Notes under the pieces: generated by a model
The model's input: only the letters and a program-made list of their open reading frames with translations
The model's database searches: none
What the model was told of the DNA's origin: nothing
Made by a program: the position numbers and the translations under genes
NCBI GenBank assembly: GCA_013816485.1
Contig: JACDEI010000021.1
Location: forward strand, 1-64,000
From: Planctomycetota bacterium
GTDB lineage: Bacteria; Planctomycetota; UBA11346
Length of the DNA stretch: 64,000 bases
Reading direction: 5' to 3'
Shown here: positions 24,364-33,427 of the stretch, one piece after another
Layout of the letters: each line of letters starts with the position of its first letter
Position numbering within the stretch: position 1 is the first letter of the stretch

Positions 24364-24936
24364 CTACGCTTTCAATTTTTCCAGCGCCGCCGCGGACGCC
24401 TCGAACACCTGCTGGTGCAGCGAATTGCCGTGGCTGTCCATGGTGACGATGCAGGGGAACTTCTCGACCCACAGGTGCCAGATGGCTTCGGGGCTGCCCA
24501 GGTCCATCCAGTCGACGCCGTCGACGCGGGTGATCTTTTCTGCCGCGACCTGCGCTGCGCCGCCGATGGCGTGCAGGTAGACGCAGCCGTACTTCACGCA
24601 GCCTGCAAGCGTCTTCGGGCCCATGCCACCTTTGCCGATCACGCCACGGATGCCGTGGTCGCGCATGACCTCCCATTGGTACGGCTCTTCACGCGACGAG
24701 GTCGTGGGGCCGGCACCTTTGCACAACCACTTGTCGCCGTCCTTCACCATCACAGGACCGCAGTGGTAGATGATCTGTCCCGCGAGATCGACTGGCGGCT
24801 TTTCGCCATGGTGCAGGCGGTGATGGACCGCGTCGCGTCCGGTGTAGAGGCGACCGGTGATCTCGACGGTGTCGCCGACTTTCAGCGTGCGGATCTGGGC
24901 TTCGGTGATGGGCGTGGTGAGCGGGATGACGGCCAT
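24364..24936 (-). CDS. class I fumarate hydratase (or related dehydratase), beta subunit
   Basis: A 190-residue protein starting MAVIPLTTPITEAQIRTLKVGDTVEITGRLYTGRDAVH. The motifs TGRDAVHHRL, HCGPVM, PTTSSREEPYQW and IGKGGMG are those of the C-terminal half of class I fumarases and of the tartrate dehydratase beta subunit. It supplies substrate-binding residues to the iron-sulfur alpha subunit. It begins seven bases after the alpha gene ends, so the two are one operon encoding a two-subunit enzyme, hydrating fumarate to malate in the TCA cycle. Tartrate dehydratase is the alternative reading. Confidence 0.92.
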   Translation of the reverse strand: MAVIPLTTPITEAQIRTLKVGDTVEITGRLYTGRDAVHHRLHHGEKPPVDLAGQIIYHCGPVMVKDGDKWLCKGAGPTTSSREEPYQWEVMRDHGIRGVIGKGGMGPKTLAGCVKYGCVYLHAIGGAAQVAAEKITRVDGVDWMDLGSPEAIWHLWVEKFPCIVTMDSHGNSLHQQVFEASAAALEKLKA

Positions 24937-24943
24937 AACTACC

Positions 24944-25834
24944 TCAGTAGATCCAACGGGTGATGGAACCATCGGCGGCGAGATTCACGCCCTGCCGCCG
25001 GAACGCCCAGCACATGTAGCTGATCGAGACGAAGAAGGACGCGGGCACGCGATTGAGTTTGCCGACCTTGCAGCCGAGCAGCGTGGTCTTGCCGCCGAAA
25101 CCCATCGGACCGATTCCGGACTGGTTGGCTTTTGCGACGATGGATTTTTCCAACTCGGCGAGCACGGGATCCGGATTGGTGTCATCGAGCAGACGCAGGA
25201 GCTGATGTTTGCCCCAGGCCATGCCACTGACGCGGTCGCCGCCGATGCCCACACCGAGGATGCCGGGACCGCAGCCATGGCCCTGGGCCTGCAGCACGCA
25301 GTCGAGGATGGCGTTCTCCACGCCCTTCAGATCGCGTCCGCCGAACTTGGGATTGGGCAGGGTGTAGGTTACGCCGACGTTCTCGCAGCCACCGCCCTTG
25401 AGCATCAACTTCACTTCGACGTGGTCTTTGCGCCACTGATGGAAGTGGAAGTCCGGCGTGCCCGGTCCGACGTTGTTACCGCTATTTTTCCCGGTGATGC
25501 TGTCGACCGAGTTCTGGCGCAGGTACCCTTTCGTCGTGGCCTCCTTCACCGCTTCGATAAAGGTCTCCTCGAACTCGATCTGGTCGTAACCGACCGGCGT
25601 ATGCACATAGACCAAGATCGAACCGGTGTCCTGGCACAGCGGTTGGCTCTTGGTCTTGGCCAAGCCGATGTTGCAGTCGATCACGTCGAGGGCGTAGGCG
25701 GCGTTGGTGCCGACCTCTTCGACCTTGCGTCCAGCGTCGACCGCGGTGATTACATCGCGTGGCAGCACGGTGGAACTCACGCGGATCAGTTCGACCAGCG
25801 AGGCTTGCAAAGCGGTGGTGGTACTGGTGCTCAT
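24944..25834 (-). CDS. class I fumarate hydratase (or related dehydratase), alpha subunit
   Basis: A 296-residue protein starting MSTSTTTALQASLVELIRVSS. Three cysteines in conserved settings, LCQDTG, GGGCEN and GHGCGPGI, should bind the [4Fe-4S] cluster whose free iron activates the substrate. NSGNNVGPGTPDFHFH is also typical. With the beta subunit immediately downstream it forms the split form of the oxygen-sensitive class I fumarase known from archaea and anaerobic bacteria. With the B12-dependent ribonucleotide reductase next door, this hints at life at low or fluctuating oxygen, which is inference. Confidence 0.93.
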   Translation of the reverse strand: MSTSTTTALQASLVELIRVSSTVLPRDVITAVDAGRKVEEVGTNAAYALDVIDCNIGLAKTKSQPLCQDTGSILVYVHTPVGYDQIEFEETFIEAVKEATTKGYLRQNSVDSITGKNSGNNVGPGTPDFHFHQWRKDHVEVKLMLKGGGCENVGVTYTLPNPKFGGRDLKGVENAILDCVLQAQGHGCGPGILGVGIGGDRVSGMAWGKHQLLRLLDDTNPDPVLAELEKSIVAKANQSGIGPMGFGGKTTLLGCKVGKLNRVPASFFVSISYMCWAFRRQGVNLAADGSITRWIY

Positions 25835-25922
25835 GACACGACCTCGGGCGGGACGCGCATGGTGGCCGCGTGGTCGGTGGTGCAACCTGTGCCCGCACCA
25901 CCCGCAACCCGTGAACGTCGCG

Positions 25923-26522
25923 TCAGTACTTCCCGGCCCAGCGTTTTGCGCCGCCCTGGGTATCGAGCGCCAAGCGTGCGGCCGCTGAACGGGCGACCCA
26001 TACCGCGGCCGCCGTACGGTCGGCCCGGGCTAGGCTGATCAGCAACGCGTCGATCGCGCGCCGGTCAAAGTTTTCCGCGTCGATGATCGGCAGGGCGTAG
26101 GCTTGGTCTTCTTTCGTCACCTGTGGATTGGCCGCTACCAGGCCGTCATCGAGCACCACCGCTTGGCTTTGCAGGAACAAGGCCTTGAGCACCGGCCAGC
26201 GGTCGCGGCGGATGGCGACCTGACGCGGCGGTTGGTAATGATCGCGCACGTTGCCACCGACCAACCAGGAGGCGATGCGCGTCATCTCCTCGTTGCTGTT
26301 GGGCAGGACCAGTTCCTGCGGATTGCGCGCCAAGCCGTGGACCAGGTCTTCGATGAACCACGTCACCAGATCGATGTCATCGTTGCGCACGCCGCGGGTC
26401 TCGCCGCAGCCGCCCAGCAGCAACGGTGAACTGACAAGCGCCGCCAACAACATGCGGCGGGTGAGTGCGCCGGCGTGATGATCAGCGGTGGTGGGCGACG
26501 GCCTGCACGGCACCGGACTCAC
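25923..26522 (-). CDS. putative lipoprotein, hypothetical
   Basis: About 199 residues. A signal sequence with RRMLLAALVSSPLLLGGC ends in a lipobox LLGGC, so the mature protein is probably lipid-anchored. The remainder (DDIDLVTWFIEDLVHGLARNPQELVLPNSNEEMTRIASW) is soluble and of no known family. The GTG start forms a GTGA overlap with the end of the CysQ-like gene, suggesting coupled translation; a start closer to the Arg pair is possible. The product may work in the envelope, but nothing in the sequence gives a role. Confidence 0.7.
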   Translation of the reverse strand: MSPVPCRPSPTTADHHAGALTRRMLLAALVSSPLLLGGCGETRGVRNDDIDLVTWFIEDLVHGLARNPQELVLPNSNEEMTRIASWLVGGNVRDHYQPPRQVAIRRDRWPVLKALFLQSQAVVLDDGLVAANPQVTKEDQAYALPIIDAENFDRRAIDALLISLARADRTAAAVWVARSAAARLALDTQGGAKRWAGKY

Positions 26523-27349
26523 GGCATCAGTTCCACACCGGCAGCGGCCATGCGGGTGATGAGCGCGGCGTGGTCATCCCGTTTGGAATACACCAGCCCC
26601 AGACACCGCCCGCCTGGGGAATTGAAGCGCAGCGGTCCGCCTGCGAGATCAGTGACCGTGCCACCGGCACCCAGCAGCACCGCGGCCGGTGCGGCAGCGT
26701 CCCATTCGGCCAACGGACGCGGATGGACGTAGAGTCCGGCGTGGCCGCTGATCATGCGCCAGACCTTCACCCCGACCGAGGTCGCGTGCAGTGAACGGAA
26801 CTCCGGCAACGCCGCGGTGACCTTGGCCACCGCCTCGCGGTTGCGTTTGCTCTGACTGGTGATGAGCACGTCCTGATTGGCCGTATCGATGTGCAGTGGT
26901 CGCTGACCGTTGGCATCCAGGATCCAGGCGCCGTGCCCAGGCACGCCGACCAGGCACAGACCCTCCGCCGGCAGATCGAGCACACCCAGGACCAGGACAC
27001 CATCGACCGCCAGCGCCACCTGCACCGCCCATTCGCCAGTGCCGGCGACGTAGTCCTTGGTGCCGTCGATCGGATCGATGATCCACAACCGGCGGTTGCT
27101 CAGGCGTTGGGCGGAATCCGCTTCTTCTTCGCTGAGGATGGCATCGGCGGGGAAGTTGAGCGTCAGGTGTTGCCGCACGATCGCATCGGCGGCGAGATCC
27201 CCAGGAGTCACCGGTGAACCATCGGCTTTCTCCACTGCCTCGATTCCGCCCTGCATCTGCAAGGCGGTGGCGCCGGCTTCGCGTGCGGCGCGGAGGGCGA
27301 TGGAGACTTCATGGGCGTAGGGGACGTGGGCGTAGGGGGACTGGTGCAC
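26519..27349 (-). CDS. 3'(2'),5'-bisphosphate nucleotidase / inositol monophosphatase family (CysQ-like)
   Basis: About 276 residues. The motifs ILSEEEADS, WIIDPIDGTKDYVAGTGEW and LAEWDAAAPAAVLLGAGG are the metal- and phosphate-binding signatures of the Mg-dependent, Li-sensitive phosphatase family; the combination best fits CysQ, which removes the 3' phosphate from PAP formed in sulfate assimilation. Inositol monophosphatase is the alternative. The start is uncertain: GTG 27349 sits just before the first helix, while the frame stays open to a TTG at 27469. It is the first gene of a two-gene unit with the downstream lipoprotein and is divergent from the porin gene. Confidence 0.85.
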   Translation of the reverse strand: MHQSPYAHVPYAHEVSIALRAAREAGATALQMQGGIEAVEKADGSPVTPGDLAADAIVRQHLTLNFPADAILSEEEADSAQRLSNRRLWIIDPIDGTKDYVAGTGEWAVQVALAVDGVLVLGVLDLPAEGLCLVGVPGHGAWILDANGQRPLHIDTANQDVLITSQSKRNREAVAKVTAALPEFRSLHATSVGVKVWRMISGHAGLYVHPRPLAEWDAAAPAAVLLGAGGTVTDLAGGPLRFNSPGGRCLGLVYSKRDDHAALITRMAAAGVELMP

Positions 27350-27503
27350 GCGCGGTATCGTGGCGGCGGTCAGCGCCTGACCAGCAGGGCTTGCCTGGGT
27401 GAATTTCCAGGTCGTTTCGTGGCTGGTCCCACCGCCTAGGTTGTTTGAATACTCAGCGGTAGCCACCAACTGACCATCTGTTACACCAAAAGAGAGGTGG
27501 CAG

Positions 27504-28706
27504 ATGCGGTTGGGCAGATCAATTCGTTGGGCAGGTCAGCGGCTGTCACTCGCTGGGCGCTGGTGCACGCCTGCGCTCGGGATGTTCCTCGCCGTCGCCA
27601 ACGCCCAGGAGCAGACCTTTGCCGAGGCCATCAACCTGGAGGCGCACGGCTTCGTCAGTTTCGGCTACCTGCGCACGTGGGAGAACAACGTCTACGACAG
27701 CGACACCATCGATGGCACGACCGAGTTCTATGAAGCCGCACTGAATGCTATCGCACGGCCGTGGGAGCGTGTACGGTTGGGTGCGCAATTGTTCGTGCGG
27801 GATCTGGGACACTACGACAATGGCCAGGTCGAACTCGATTGGGCCTATGCCAATTTCCAGCTGCATCCGTTGTGCGATGTGCAACTCGGCCGGGTGAAGA
27901 TTCCGCTCGGACTCTACAACGAGAGCCAGGACATCGATGCGGCCCGCTCGTCGGTATTCCTCGCCCAATCGGTCTATCCCACCCGCTTGCGCGACCTGTT
28001 GGTCTCGGTCGATGGTGGCAAGGTTTCCGGTCGAGCTGAGCTGGGCGACGCCGGCGCGCTGTCGTACACGGTGTTCGGCGGTACCAAGCATTTCGACCCC
28101 GATGGTGCCTATGCCACCTACGTCGGTGAAACCTCACGCATGACCGTAAATGAAGCTGCCGTCAATGCCGTCTACGGCGGCATGGCGCAATGGGACACGC
28201 CTGTGCCTGACGTGGCGCTGCGATTCACTGTTTATCAGAGCCGGGATATCCTAGTGGACGGGGTCAGCCTGTTCGGCGCTCAGCCGGTGCATTTCGTCAG
28301 CGATAGCCGCAGCTTAGTCGCGTCGCTCCTATGGGAGCCGATGGACTGGACCTTTGCCGCGGAATACCTGAACATCGCCACCAATGGCGACTCCACCACC
28401 GGAGCCGTCACCCTGCCGTACGAATTCGATTACAATGGTGGGTATGTCAGCGCGACCTGGCATGCGCGGTCGTGGCTCGAGGGCTACGTCGCCTCAGAGT
28501 ACCGCCACACTGAGGTGGCCGGTCGCCCCACCAGGTTCGGTTGGAGCTGGATCGCGGCGATCAACGTGCTGCCGCTGCGAAATTGGAGCCTGAAGGCGGA
28601 GTACCAGTACCAGGACAATGCGGTCGGCGTCCTCGCGCTGGACAATCCGCAGGGTGTGTCGCAGTCGTGGCACCTGTTTGCGCTCAAGACCACGGTCGAC
28701 TTCTGA
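27504..28706 (+). CDS. outer-membrane porin-like beta-barrel protein
   Basis: A 400-residue protein with an N-terminal signal ending near NAQEQ, then alternating amphipathic strands (HGFVSFGYLRTWEN, VRLGAQLFVRDLGHY, VELDWAYANFQLHP) and a C-terminal aromatic strand ending in Phe, the outer-membrane insertion signal. The pattern resembles phosphate-selective porin O/P and DcaP-type barrels. An AGAGAGGTGG ribosome site lies directly ahead of the ATG. Its TGA stop overlaps the ATG of a small PstS-like gene (TGATG), so the two are coupled and may form an anion uptake or sensing pair. Confidence 0.83.
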   Translation: MRLGRSIRWAGQRLSLAGRWCTPALGMFLAVANAQEQTFAEAINLEAHGFVSFGYLRTWENNVYDSDTIDGTTEFYEAALNAIARPWERVRLGAQLFVRDLGHYDNGQVELDWAYANFQLHPLCDVQLGRVKIPLGLYNESQDIDAARSSVFLAQSVYPTRLRDLLVSVDGGKVSGRAELGDAGALSYTVFGGTKHFDPDGAYATYVGETSRMTVNEAAVNAVYGGMAQWDTPVPDVALRFTVYQSRDILVDGVSLFGAQPVHFVSDSRSLVASLLWEPMDWTFAAEYLNIATNGDSTTGAVTLPYEFDYNGGYVSATWHARSWLEGYVASEYRHTEVAGRPTRFGWSWIAAINVLPLRNWSLKAEYQYQDNAVGVLALDNPQGVSQSWHLFALKTTVDF

Positions 28707-29128
28707 TGCGCGCCACCGTCGCACTCTGCCTGTTGCTGATCAGCACCGTCGCCTCGGCGCAGGTGGCGGTGGTCAATATCGGCGTGCGCGATGCGGTCGA
28801 TCGCGATCACCTGCGTAATATGCTGCTGGGACGCGTCACCACTTGGGCTGACGGGACCCAGGTGGTGCTGATCCTCTCGTCCGATCCCGGCAGTCGCGCC
28901 GCGATTGAGGAACTCACCGGCCGTGACCTCGGCCGCCTGCTGCGTGGGTGGAAACGAATTCTGTTCTCCGGCAATGGTGCGATGCCGATCAGCACGTCGG
29001 GTGCCGACGAAGCGCTGGTGGCGGTGGCCCAACGCCCCGGCGCCATTGCGATTGTTGGTGTTGTGCCTCCGGCAGATCCGCGGATGCGGGTGGCGGTGAC
29101 GTTGGATCAGGGGAAAGCGGGTCAGTAG
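28706..29128 (+). CDS. small periplasmic PstS-like (phosphate-binding-like) protein
   Basis: A 140-residue protein with a clear signal peptide MRATVALCLLLISTVASAQ. The mature part (VNIGVRDAVDRDHLRNMLLGRVTTWADGTQVVLILSSDPGSRAAIEELTG) resembles the half-size PstS-like proteins where LLGRxxxWxDG is the hallmark. These bind anions or serve as unknown accessory proteins rather than classical two-lobed binding proteins. It shares one base with the preceding porin gene. Its TAG stop lies inside the stem of the terminator hairpin that follows. Confidence 0.8.
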   Translation: MRATVALCLLLISTVASAQVAVVNIGVRDAVDRDHLRNMLLGRVTTWADGTQVVLILSSDPGSRAAIEELTGRDLGRLLRGWKRILFSGNGAMPISTSGADEALVAVAQRPGAIAIVGVVPPADPRMRVAVTLDQGKAGQ

Positions 29129-29154
29129 CGTTGGTTGAAATTTAACCAACGCTA
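29126..29154. terminator. bidirectional hairpin containing both stop codons
   Basis: TAGCGTTGGTT (29126-29136) pairs perfectly with AACCAACGCTA (29144-29154) around a 7-base loop. The outer ends of the stem are the TAG stop of the rightward PstS-like gene and the TAG stop of the leftward HEAT-repeat gene. Confidence 0.85.
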
Positions 29155-29736
29155 GGCCAGGGAACATTCCGGATGGTTTGCCGTGAGAGTCTGCCGCTCC
29201 TGGGTTTCGAGTCTTTCCCACTTGGCCTTGATCAATTCTTGGATTTTCTTGATGGCGGTAGCATGTTCGCCATCGATGTGCTGTGCGAGATATTTGACCG
29301 CCAGCGTAAGCTCGGACTCATTGCCGGTGTAATAAACGCGTAGTCGTTTACGGGCTATGATCTTTTTTATCCGTTCGATGACCGCCAGGACAGCCTGCAC
29401 GTCTCCGTATTGTTGAATCAACGTGATGGCGGTCATTTTTTCTGGAAATTTTGGATCCGTCAGTGCGGCAAGGTAGGTTTCTTTGCCGTCTTCTTTGGCG
29501 ATCTGGCCGATGGCATGTAACGCCGAGATCTTAACATCGCTGGATGGATAGTAGAGCGCTTTTCTCAAGGCGGGAAGTGATTTGGCGGTTCCAATCTCCA
29601 TGAGCCGGATTACCGCAAAGTGGGCTACCGTCATTTCTTTGCTGACGGTCAAGGCCGTGACGAGTGAGTCCTCGCGATCAGGATCGAATCCGTTTTGCCT
29701 CAGATACGAGGTCGTGAAGTCGGAGATTCCCCCCAT
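29152..29736 (-). CDS. HEAT-repeat protein
   Basis: A 194-residue soluble, all-helical protein. Segments such as VAHFAVIRLMEIGTAKSLPALRKALYYPSSDVKISALHAIGQIAKEDG fit HEAT/PBS-lyase-type repeats, which serve as protein- or nucleic-acid-binding scaffolds. The gene is visibly more AT-rich than its neighbours, with Lys and Ile replacing the usual Arg and Val, suggesting recent acquisition or relaxed composition. It stands alone between the porin pair and the pilB-type gene. No partner is suggested by context. Confidence 0.8.
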   Translation of the reverse strand: MGGISDFTTSYLRQNGFDPDREDSLVTALTVSKEMTVAHFAVIRLMEIGTAKSLPALRKALYYPSSDVKISALHAIGQIAKEDGKETYLAALTDPKFPEKMTAITLIQQYGDVQAVLAVIERIKKIIARKRLRVYYTGNESELTLAVKYLAQHIDGEHATAIKKIQELIKAKWERLETQERQTLTANHPECSLA

Positions 29737-29802
29737 GCGATTTCCCGTGGAAGTGCTGACGGAGATAGCGAGCCAGCCTTGAATAAACCAAGGCGAGTTG
29801 GC

Positions 29803-31482
29803 TCAGTCGTCGGTCTTCGCCATGCGGATGACTTCTTCCGGCGTGGTGATGCCTTGCAGCGCCTTGCGTGAGCCGTCCATCGACAGGGTATTCATGCCGT
29901 TGGCGATCGCCGCTTTGCGCACTTCGCTGGTCGAGGCCTTGTTGAAGGCGAGGTCGCGGATGGTGCGGTTCATGGTCATCATCTCGAAGATACCGCGGCG
30001 GCCGCGGTAACCGCTGCCCTTGCAGTTGTCGCAGCCTTTGCCGCGTTTGAATTGCTGGTTGGAAAGTTGTTCGGGGCGCAGCTTGAGCAGCTCGATCTGG
30101 CGCGCGTCCGGCATGAACGGCTCCAGGCACTTCGGACAGTTGGTGCGGATCAGGCGCTGGGCCAACACCGCCTGGATCGAGGTGGCGACCAGGAACGGTG
30201 GCACGCCCATGTCGATCAGACGCGTGAGTGCGCTCGGTGCGTCGTTGGTGTGCAGCGTGCTGAACACCAAGTGACCGGTGAGCGACGCCTGAATGGCGAT
30301 CTGCGCCGTTTCGGCGTCACGGATTTCACCGACCAGGATGACGTTGGGCGCTTGGCGCAACATGGCGCGCAGGATGCGCGGGAAGTTCATGCCGATCTTG
30401 TGGTTCACCTGGCATTGGTTGATGCCGTTGAGGTGGTATTCGACCGGATCTTCCGCGGTGATGATCTTGCGGTCGATGGTGTTGAGCGTGTGCAGCGTGG
30501 CGTACAGCGTGGTGGTCTTGCCCGAACCGGTCGGACCGGTCACCAGCACGATGCCGTTCGGACGTTTGATCAGGTTGTTGAAGACCTTGAGATCGGTCGG
30601 GTCGAAACCCATGTCGTCGAGCGAAAGCTTGAGGCTGTCGCTGTCGAGCAGACGCATGACCATCGATTCGCCGTGCACCGACGGCAGACACGACACACGC
30701 AGGTCGAGGGGCTTTTCACCGATCTTGACCTTGATGCGGCCGTCCTGCGGCTTGCGCTTCTCTTCGATCATCATGCCGGCCATGATCTTCAGGCGCTGGA
30801 TGACCGGGCCTTGCAGACGTTTTGGCGCGGGGTCCATGGTGAAGCAGACGCCGTCGATGCGGTAACGGATGCGCAGGTGGTCATCCATCGGCTCGATGTG
30901 GATGTCCGATGCGCGGTTGGTCAGCGCGTTGGTGATGATCTGCTGCACGAACTTGACGATCAGCGCGTCGTCCTCGCCGCCTGCTTCTTCGCCTTTCGCG
31001 CGGTAGCTGATGTCTTGCGACATTTCGCCGAGCATCTGGTCGAGCTTGTTCTCGGTCAGACCCCAGGCTTTCTCGATCGCGGCCTTGATCTGACGTTCGC
31101 TGCCCACGGCGACTTCGATCGCTAGCGAGGTGGAAAAGCGCAGGGTGTCGACCACTTCGAGATCGAGCGGGTTGGCCATCGCCACGGCGAGCGTGCGGCC
31201 AGTCAAGCCGACCGGGAACACCAGTTTTTCGCGCGCCAGTTCCTGCGGCATCAGGTCGATGATCTTTTGCGGCACGTCCATCGAATCGAGATCGTAGAAA
31301 CGCATGTCGAACTGTTCCGCGAGCGCGCGCGCGACGTCTTCCGGCGAGCAGGCCTCGGCCTCGACCAGCAATTGTCCGATCATGCGTTTGTCACCGGCGT
31401 TCTGCTTGTTCAGGGCCACCTTGACCTGCGCGTCGGTCACGGACTCCATCTCCATCAGGATCTCGCCAAGGAACTTGCGCAT
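29803..31482 (-). CDS. type IV pilus / type II secretion ATPase (PilB/GspE family)
   Basis: A 559-residue cytoplasmic hexameric ATPase. Residues 1-150 are MshEN-type N-domains (MRKFLGEILMEMESVTDAQV). The core has IVKFVQQIITNALTNRASDIHIEP, Walker A GPTGSGKTTTLYATLHTL near 316, the Asp box ITAEDPVEY, Walker B VILVGEIRDAETAQIA and the His box GHLVFSTLHTNDA. A zinc tetracysteine (CPKC ... CDNC) precedes GYRGRRGIFEMM. These identify a PilB/GspE extension or secretion motor. No pilin, pilC or secretin gene is in the window. ATG 31482 was chosen because the longer frame upstream is Pro/Arg-rich and unlike the family. Confidence 0.95.
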   Translation of the reverse strand: MRKFLGEILMEMESVTDAQVKVALNKQNAGDKRMIGQLLVEAEACSPEDVARALAEQFDMRFYDLDSMDVPQKIIDLMPQELAREKLVFPVGLTGRTLAVAMANPLDLEVVDTLRFSTSLAIEVAVGSERQIKAAIEKAWGLTENKLDQMLGEMSQDISYRAKGEEAGGEDDALIVKFVQQIITNALTNRASDIHIEPMDDHLRIRYRIDGVCFTMDPAPKRLQGPVIQRLKIMAGMMIEEKRKPQDGRIKVKIGEKPLDLRVSCLPSVHGESMVMRLLDSDSLKLSLDDMGFDPTDLKVFNNLIKRPNGIVLVTGPTGSGKTTTLYATLHTLNTIDRKIITAEDPVEYHLNGINQCQVNHKIGMNFPRILRAMLRQAPNVILVGEIRDAETAQIAIQASLTGHLVFSTLHTNDAPSALTRLIDMGVPPFLVATSIQAVLAQRLIRTNCPKCLEPFMPDARQIELLKLRPEQLSNQQFKRGKGCDNCKGSGYRGRRGIFEMMTMNRTIRDLAFNKASTSEVRKAAIANGMNTLSMDGSRKALQGITTPEEVIRMAKTDD

Positions 31483-31880
31483 GCTCGTCTCCGCCTGTCG
31501 TGGGCCGCTGTTTGTCCGCCGGACTGCTGCCGGTTGCGCACTATGGCCTACGTCGCCTTCCTGGCATGTGCGATGGTCGCGCCAGCCAGGGGGACTGTGC
31601 CACTCATTCCCGTCTCTACAGGACCCCGCGGGTCTGTAACAGCCCATGTCAGTCTGTCGGCAACCTGGACAGCGGGGAGCGGGAGATGTCGAGCAGCCCG
31701 GCATCACGGCGCCGGATCCGGGACATAATCCGGCATGTGGCATGCTGACACGGTCCAAGCCGAGCAAACCGCCGATCCTGCATCGCTTCACCGGCATGAA
31801 CCAGTGACAGGGTGTACAACCTGACATAGACTGACCAGAACCTGCATTCCAAGGTGCCGTTTAGTTCCTCTGAGGTCCCG
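31483..31880. other. divergent intergenic region
   Basis: The 398-base gap between the leftward PilB-type gene and a rightward secreted protein probably carries both promoters. I found no motif I can support beyond a short palindrome near 31622-31633, and no gene. Confidence 0.5.
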
Positions 31881-33314
31881 ATGTCCCGTCTGCTGTCATC
31901 CGTTGCTGTCACCTTCCTGTTGCTCGGTGGACTCGCCGTGATGCCGGCGGCCCTGATGGCCGCCGCCGACAAGGAACCGGTCAACACCGCGTGGATGGAA
32001 GCGGGCAAGGCCGATGCCAAGGCGTCCTTCGCCAAACAGGCCGGCAGCGCCCCGAAGGCGGCGGCGTGGCCGACCATCATCGGCGAGTACCTGTGGAGCG
32101 GCCGCGCGGACGACAAATACAAACCGTTTTTCATGTTCGAACTGCGCGTGCGCGGTGCGACCAAGACCACCGAGGCGACCAAGTACCGCATCGTCACACT
32201 CGACCCGGCGCGCAAAGCGCAGACCAGCGGCCCGTGGATGGACCTCGGCAAGGTCAATCCGGGTGAGACGCGTGAGCTCAGCTACAAGCTGAACTGCCCG
32301 ACCTTCCAGGCCTTCCAGGTCGAGATCACCTGGAAGGATGGCGCGAAAAATGTGCAGGAGACCTACCTGGCATGGGACAAGGTCGCGATGCTGCCGGTGG
32401 CGCTCAGCGAGGTCGCCAATGTGCCGTTCCTCATCTGTCTGAACCAGAACTTCGAGCACGATGAGACCAAGAAGCTCGCGGCGGTCAGCTACATGCTGTG
32501 GAACATCGGCGGCAAACCGGCGAAGGACGTGCAGCAGACCATCCTGTTCAAGGACGGCGCCGGCAAAACCGTCCACAGCCACGAGATCAAGCCGGCTAGG
32601 CCCGAGGTTGCGGGCGGTTTCGTCGGCGAGGTGAAGTTGAGTGTGCCGAAGGTCCCGTCCTTCGCCAATCTCGCCATCGCCACCAAGATGACCGACATCA
32701 CCACGCTCGACCCGGGGAGCTTCACCGGGGCCGAGGAGGTCGAGATCGCGCAGGTGCGCGCCGAAGGCAAGGTCCTCAAGGCCAAGGTCCGCAACGGCCT
32801 CAAGACCCCGCTCAGCGGCGTGGTAGTGGTGATCACGTTGACCGATGGCAACGGCAAGGCGGTGAAAGCGCTCAACCTGCCGGTTGGCGAACTCAAGGCC
32901 GGCGAGGAGCGCGACCTCAGCACCGATATCAGCACGGTCGGGGTCTGGAGCGGTTACGAGGTTGGTTGGAAGAGCAGCGAACCGCCGGCGCCGACCGGCA
33001 CCACGGCGAGTGCGCCGAAAAGCCCCGCCACACCGGCGCTGCTGGTCGATGGCCTGGAGTTCACCGTCACCTCCACCAGGCCGGACAAGGATGGTCTGGC
33101 GGTGAGCGGCATCCTGCGCAACAAACGCGACGCCGATCTTGATGGTCTGGTGGTGTCGTTCACCCTGCCGAACGGCAGCAAGGACGGCGCGGTGGTGACG
33201 CTCAAACCGGGCAAATTGGTGATGGGCGAGGATGGCGTGGCGGTGAACTTCACCGCCACCGGCGTGAAGGCCTTCACCGGCCTGTCGCTCAAGTGGGTCT
33301 CCAAGAAGCAGTAG
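31881..33314 (+). CDS. secreted protein with repeated beta-sandwich domains, hypothetical
   Basis: A 477-residue protein with a signal peptide (MSRLLSSVAVTFLLLGGLAVMPAALMAAADK). The mature part holds repeated Ig-like strands with the pattern LKAKVRNGLKTPLSGVVVVITLTDGNGK and LAVSGILRNKRDADLDGLVVSFTLPNGS, similar to FxLYD/CARDB-type domains that describe extracellular adhesion or carrier modules. A Thr/Ala/Pro linker near 380-395 separates the last domain. No catalytic motif is present. The start was placed at the ATG before the signal sequence. Confidence 0.7.
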   Translation: MSRLLSSVAVTFLLLGGLAVMPAALMAAADKEPVNTAWMEAGKADAKASFAKQAGSAPKAAAWPTIIGEYLWSGRADDKYKPFFMFELRVRGATKTTEATKYRIVTLDPARKAQTSGPWMDLGKVNPGETRELSYKLNCPTFQAFQVEITWKDGAKNVQETYLAWDKVAMLPVALSEVANVPFLICLNQNFEHDETKKLAAVSYMLWNIGGKPAKDVQQTILFKDGAGKTVHSHEIKPARPEVAGGFVGEVKLSVPKVPSFANLAIATKMTDITTLDPGSFTGAEEVEIAQVRAEGKVLKAKVRNGLKTPLSGVVVVITLTDGNGKAVKALNLPVGELKAGEERDLSTDISTVGVWSGYEVGWKSSEPPAPTGTTASAPKSPATPALLVDGLEFTVTSTRPDKDGLAVSGILRNKRDADLDGLVVSFTLPNGSKDGAVVTLKPGKLVMGEDGVAVNFTATGVKAFTGLSLKWVSKKQ

Positions 33315-33319
33315 CGAAC

Positions 33320-33366
33320 CCAAAACAGCGAACCAACAGCGAAATAATAGCGAACCAGCGGCGAAA
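33320..33366. repeat. short AACAGCGAACC-type direct repeats
   Basis: Four imperfect 10-14-nt units with the core CAGCGAA or TAGCGAA follow the stop codon of the secreted protein gene. Confidence 0.7.
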
Positions 33367-33427
33367 CTGCAGCACTGGAGTGGTGGCGACCGGCTTGTGC
33401 CGCGGATGAGAGCGGCACGCTGCCACC

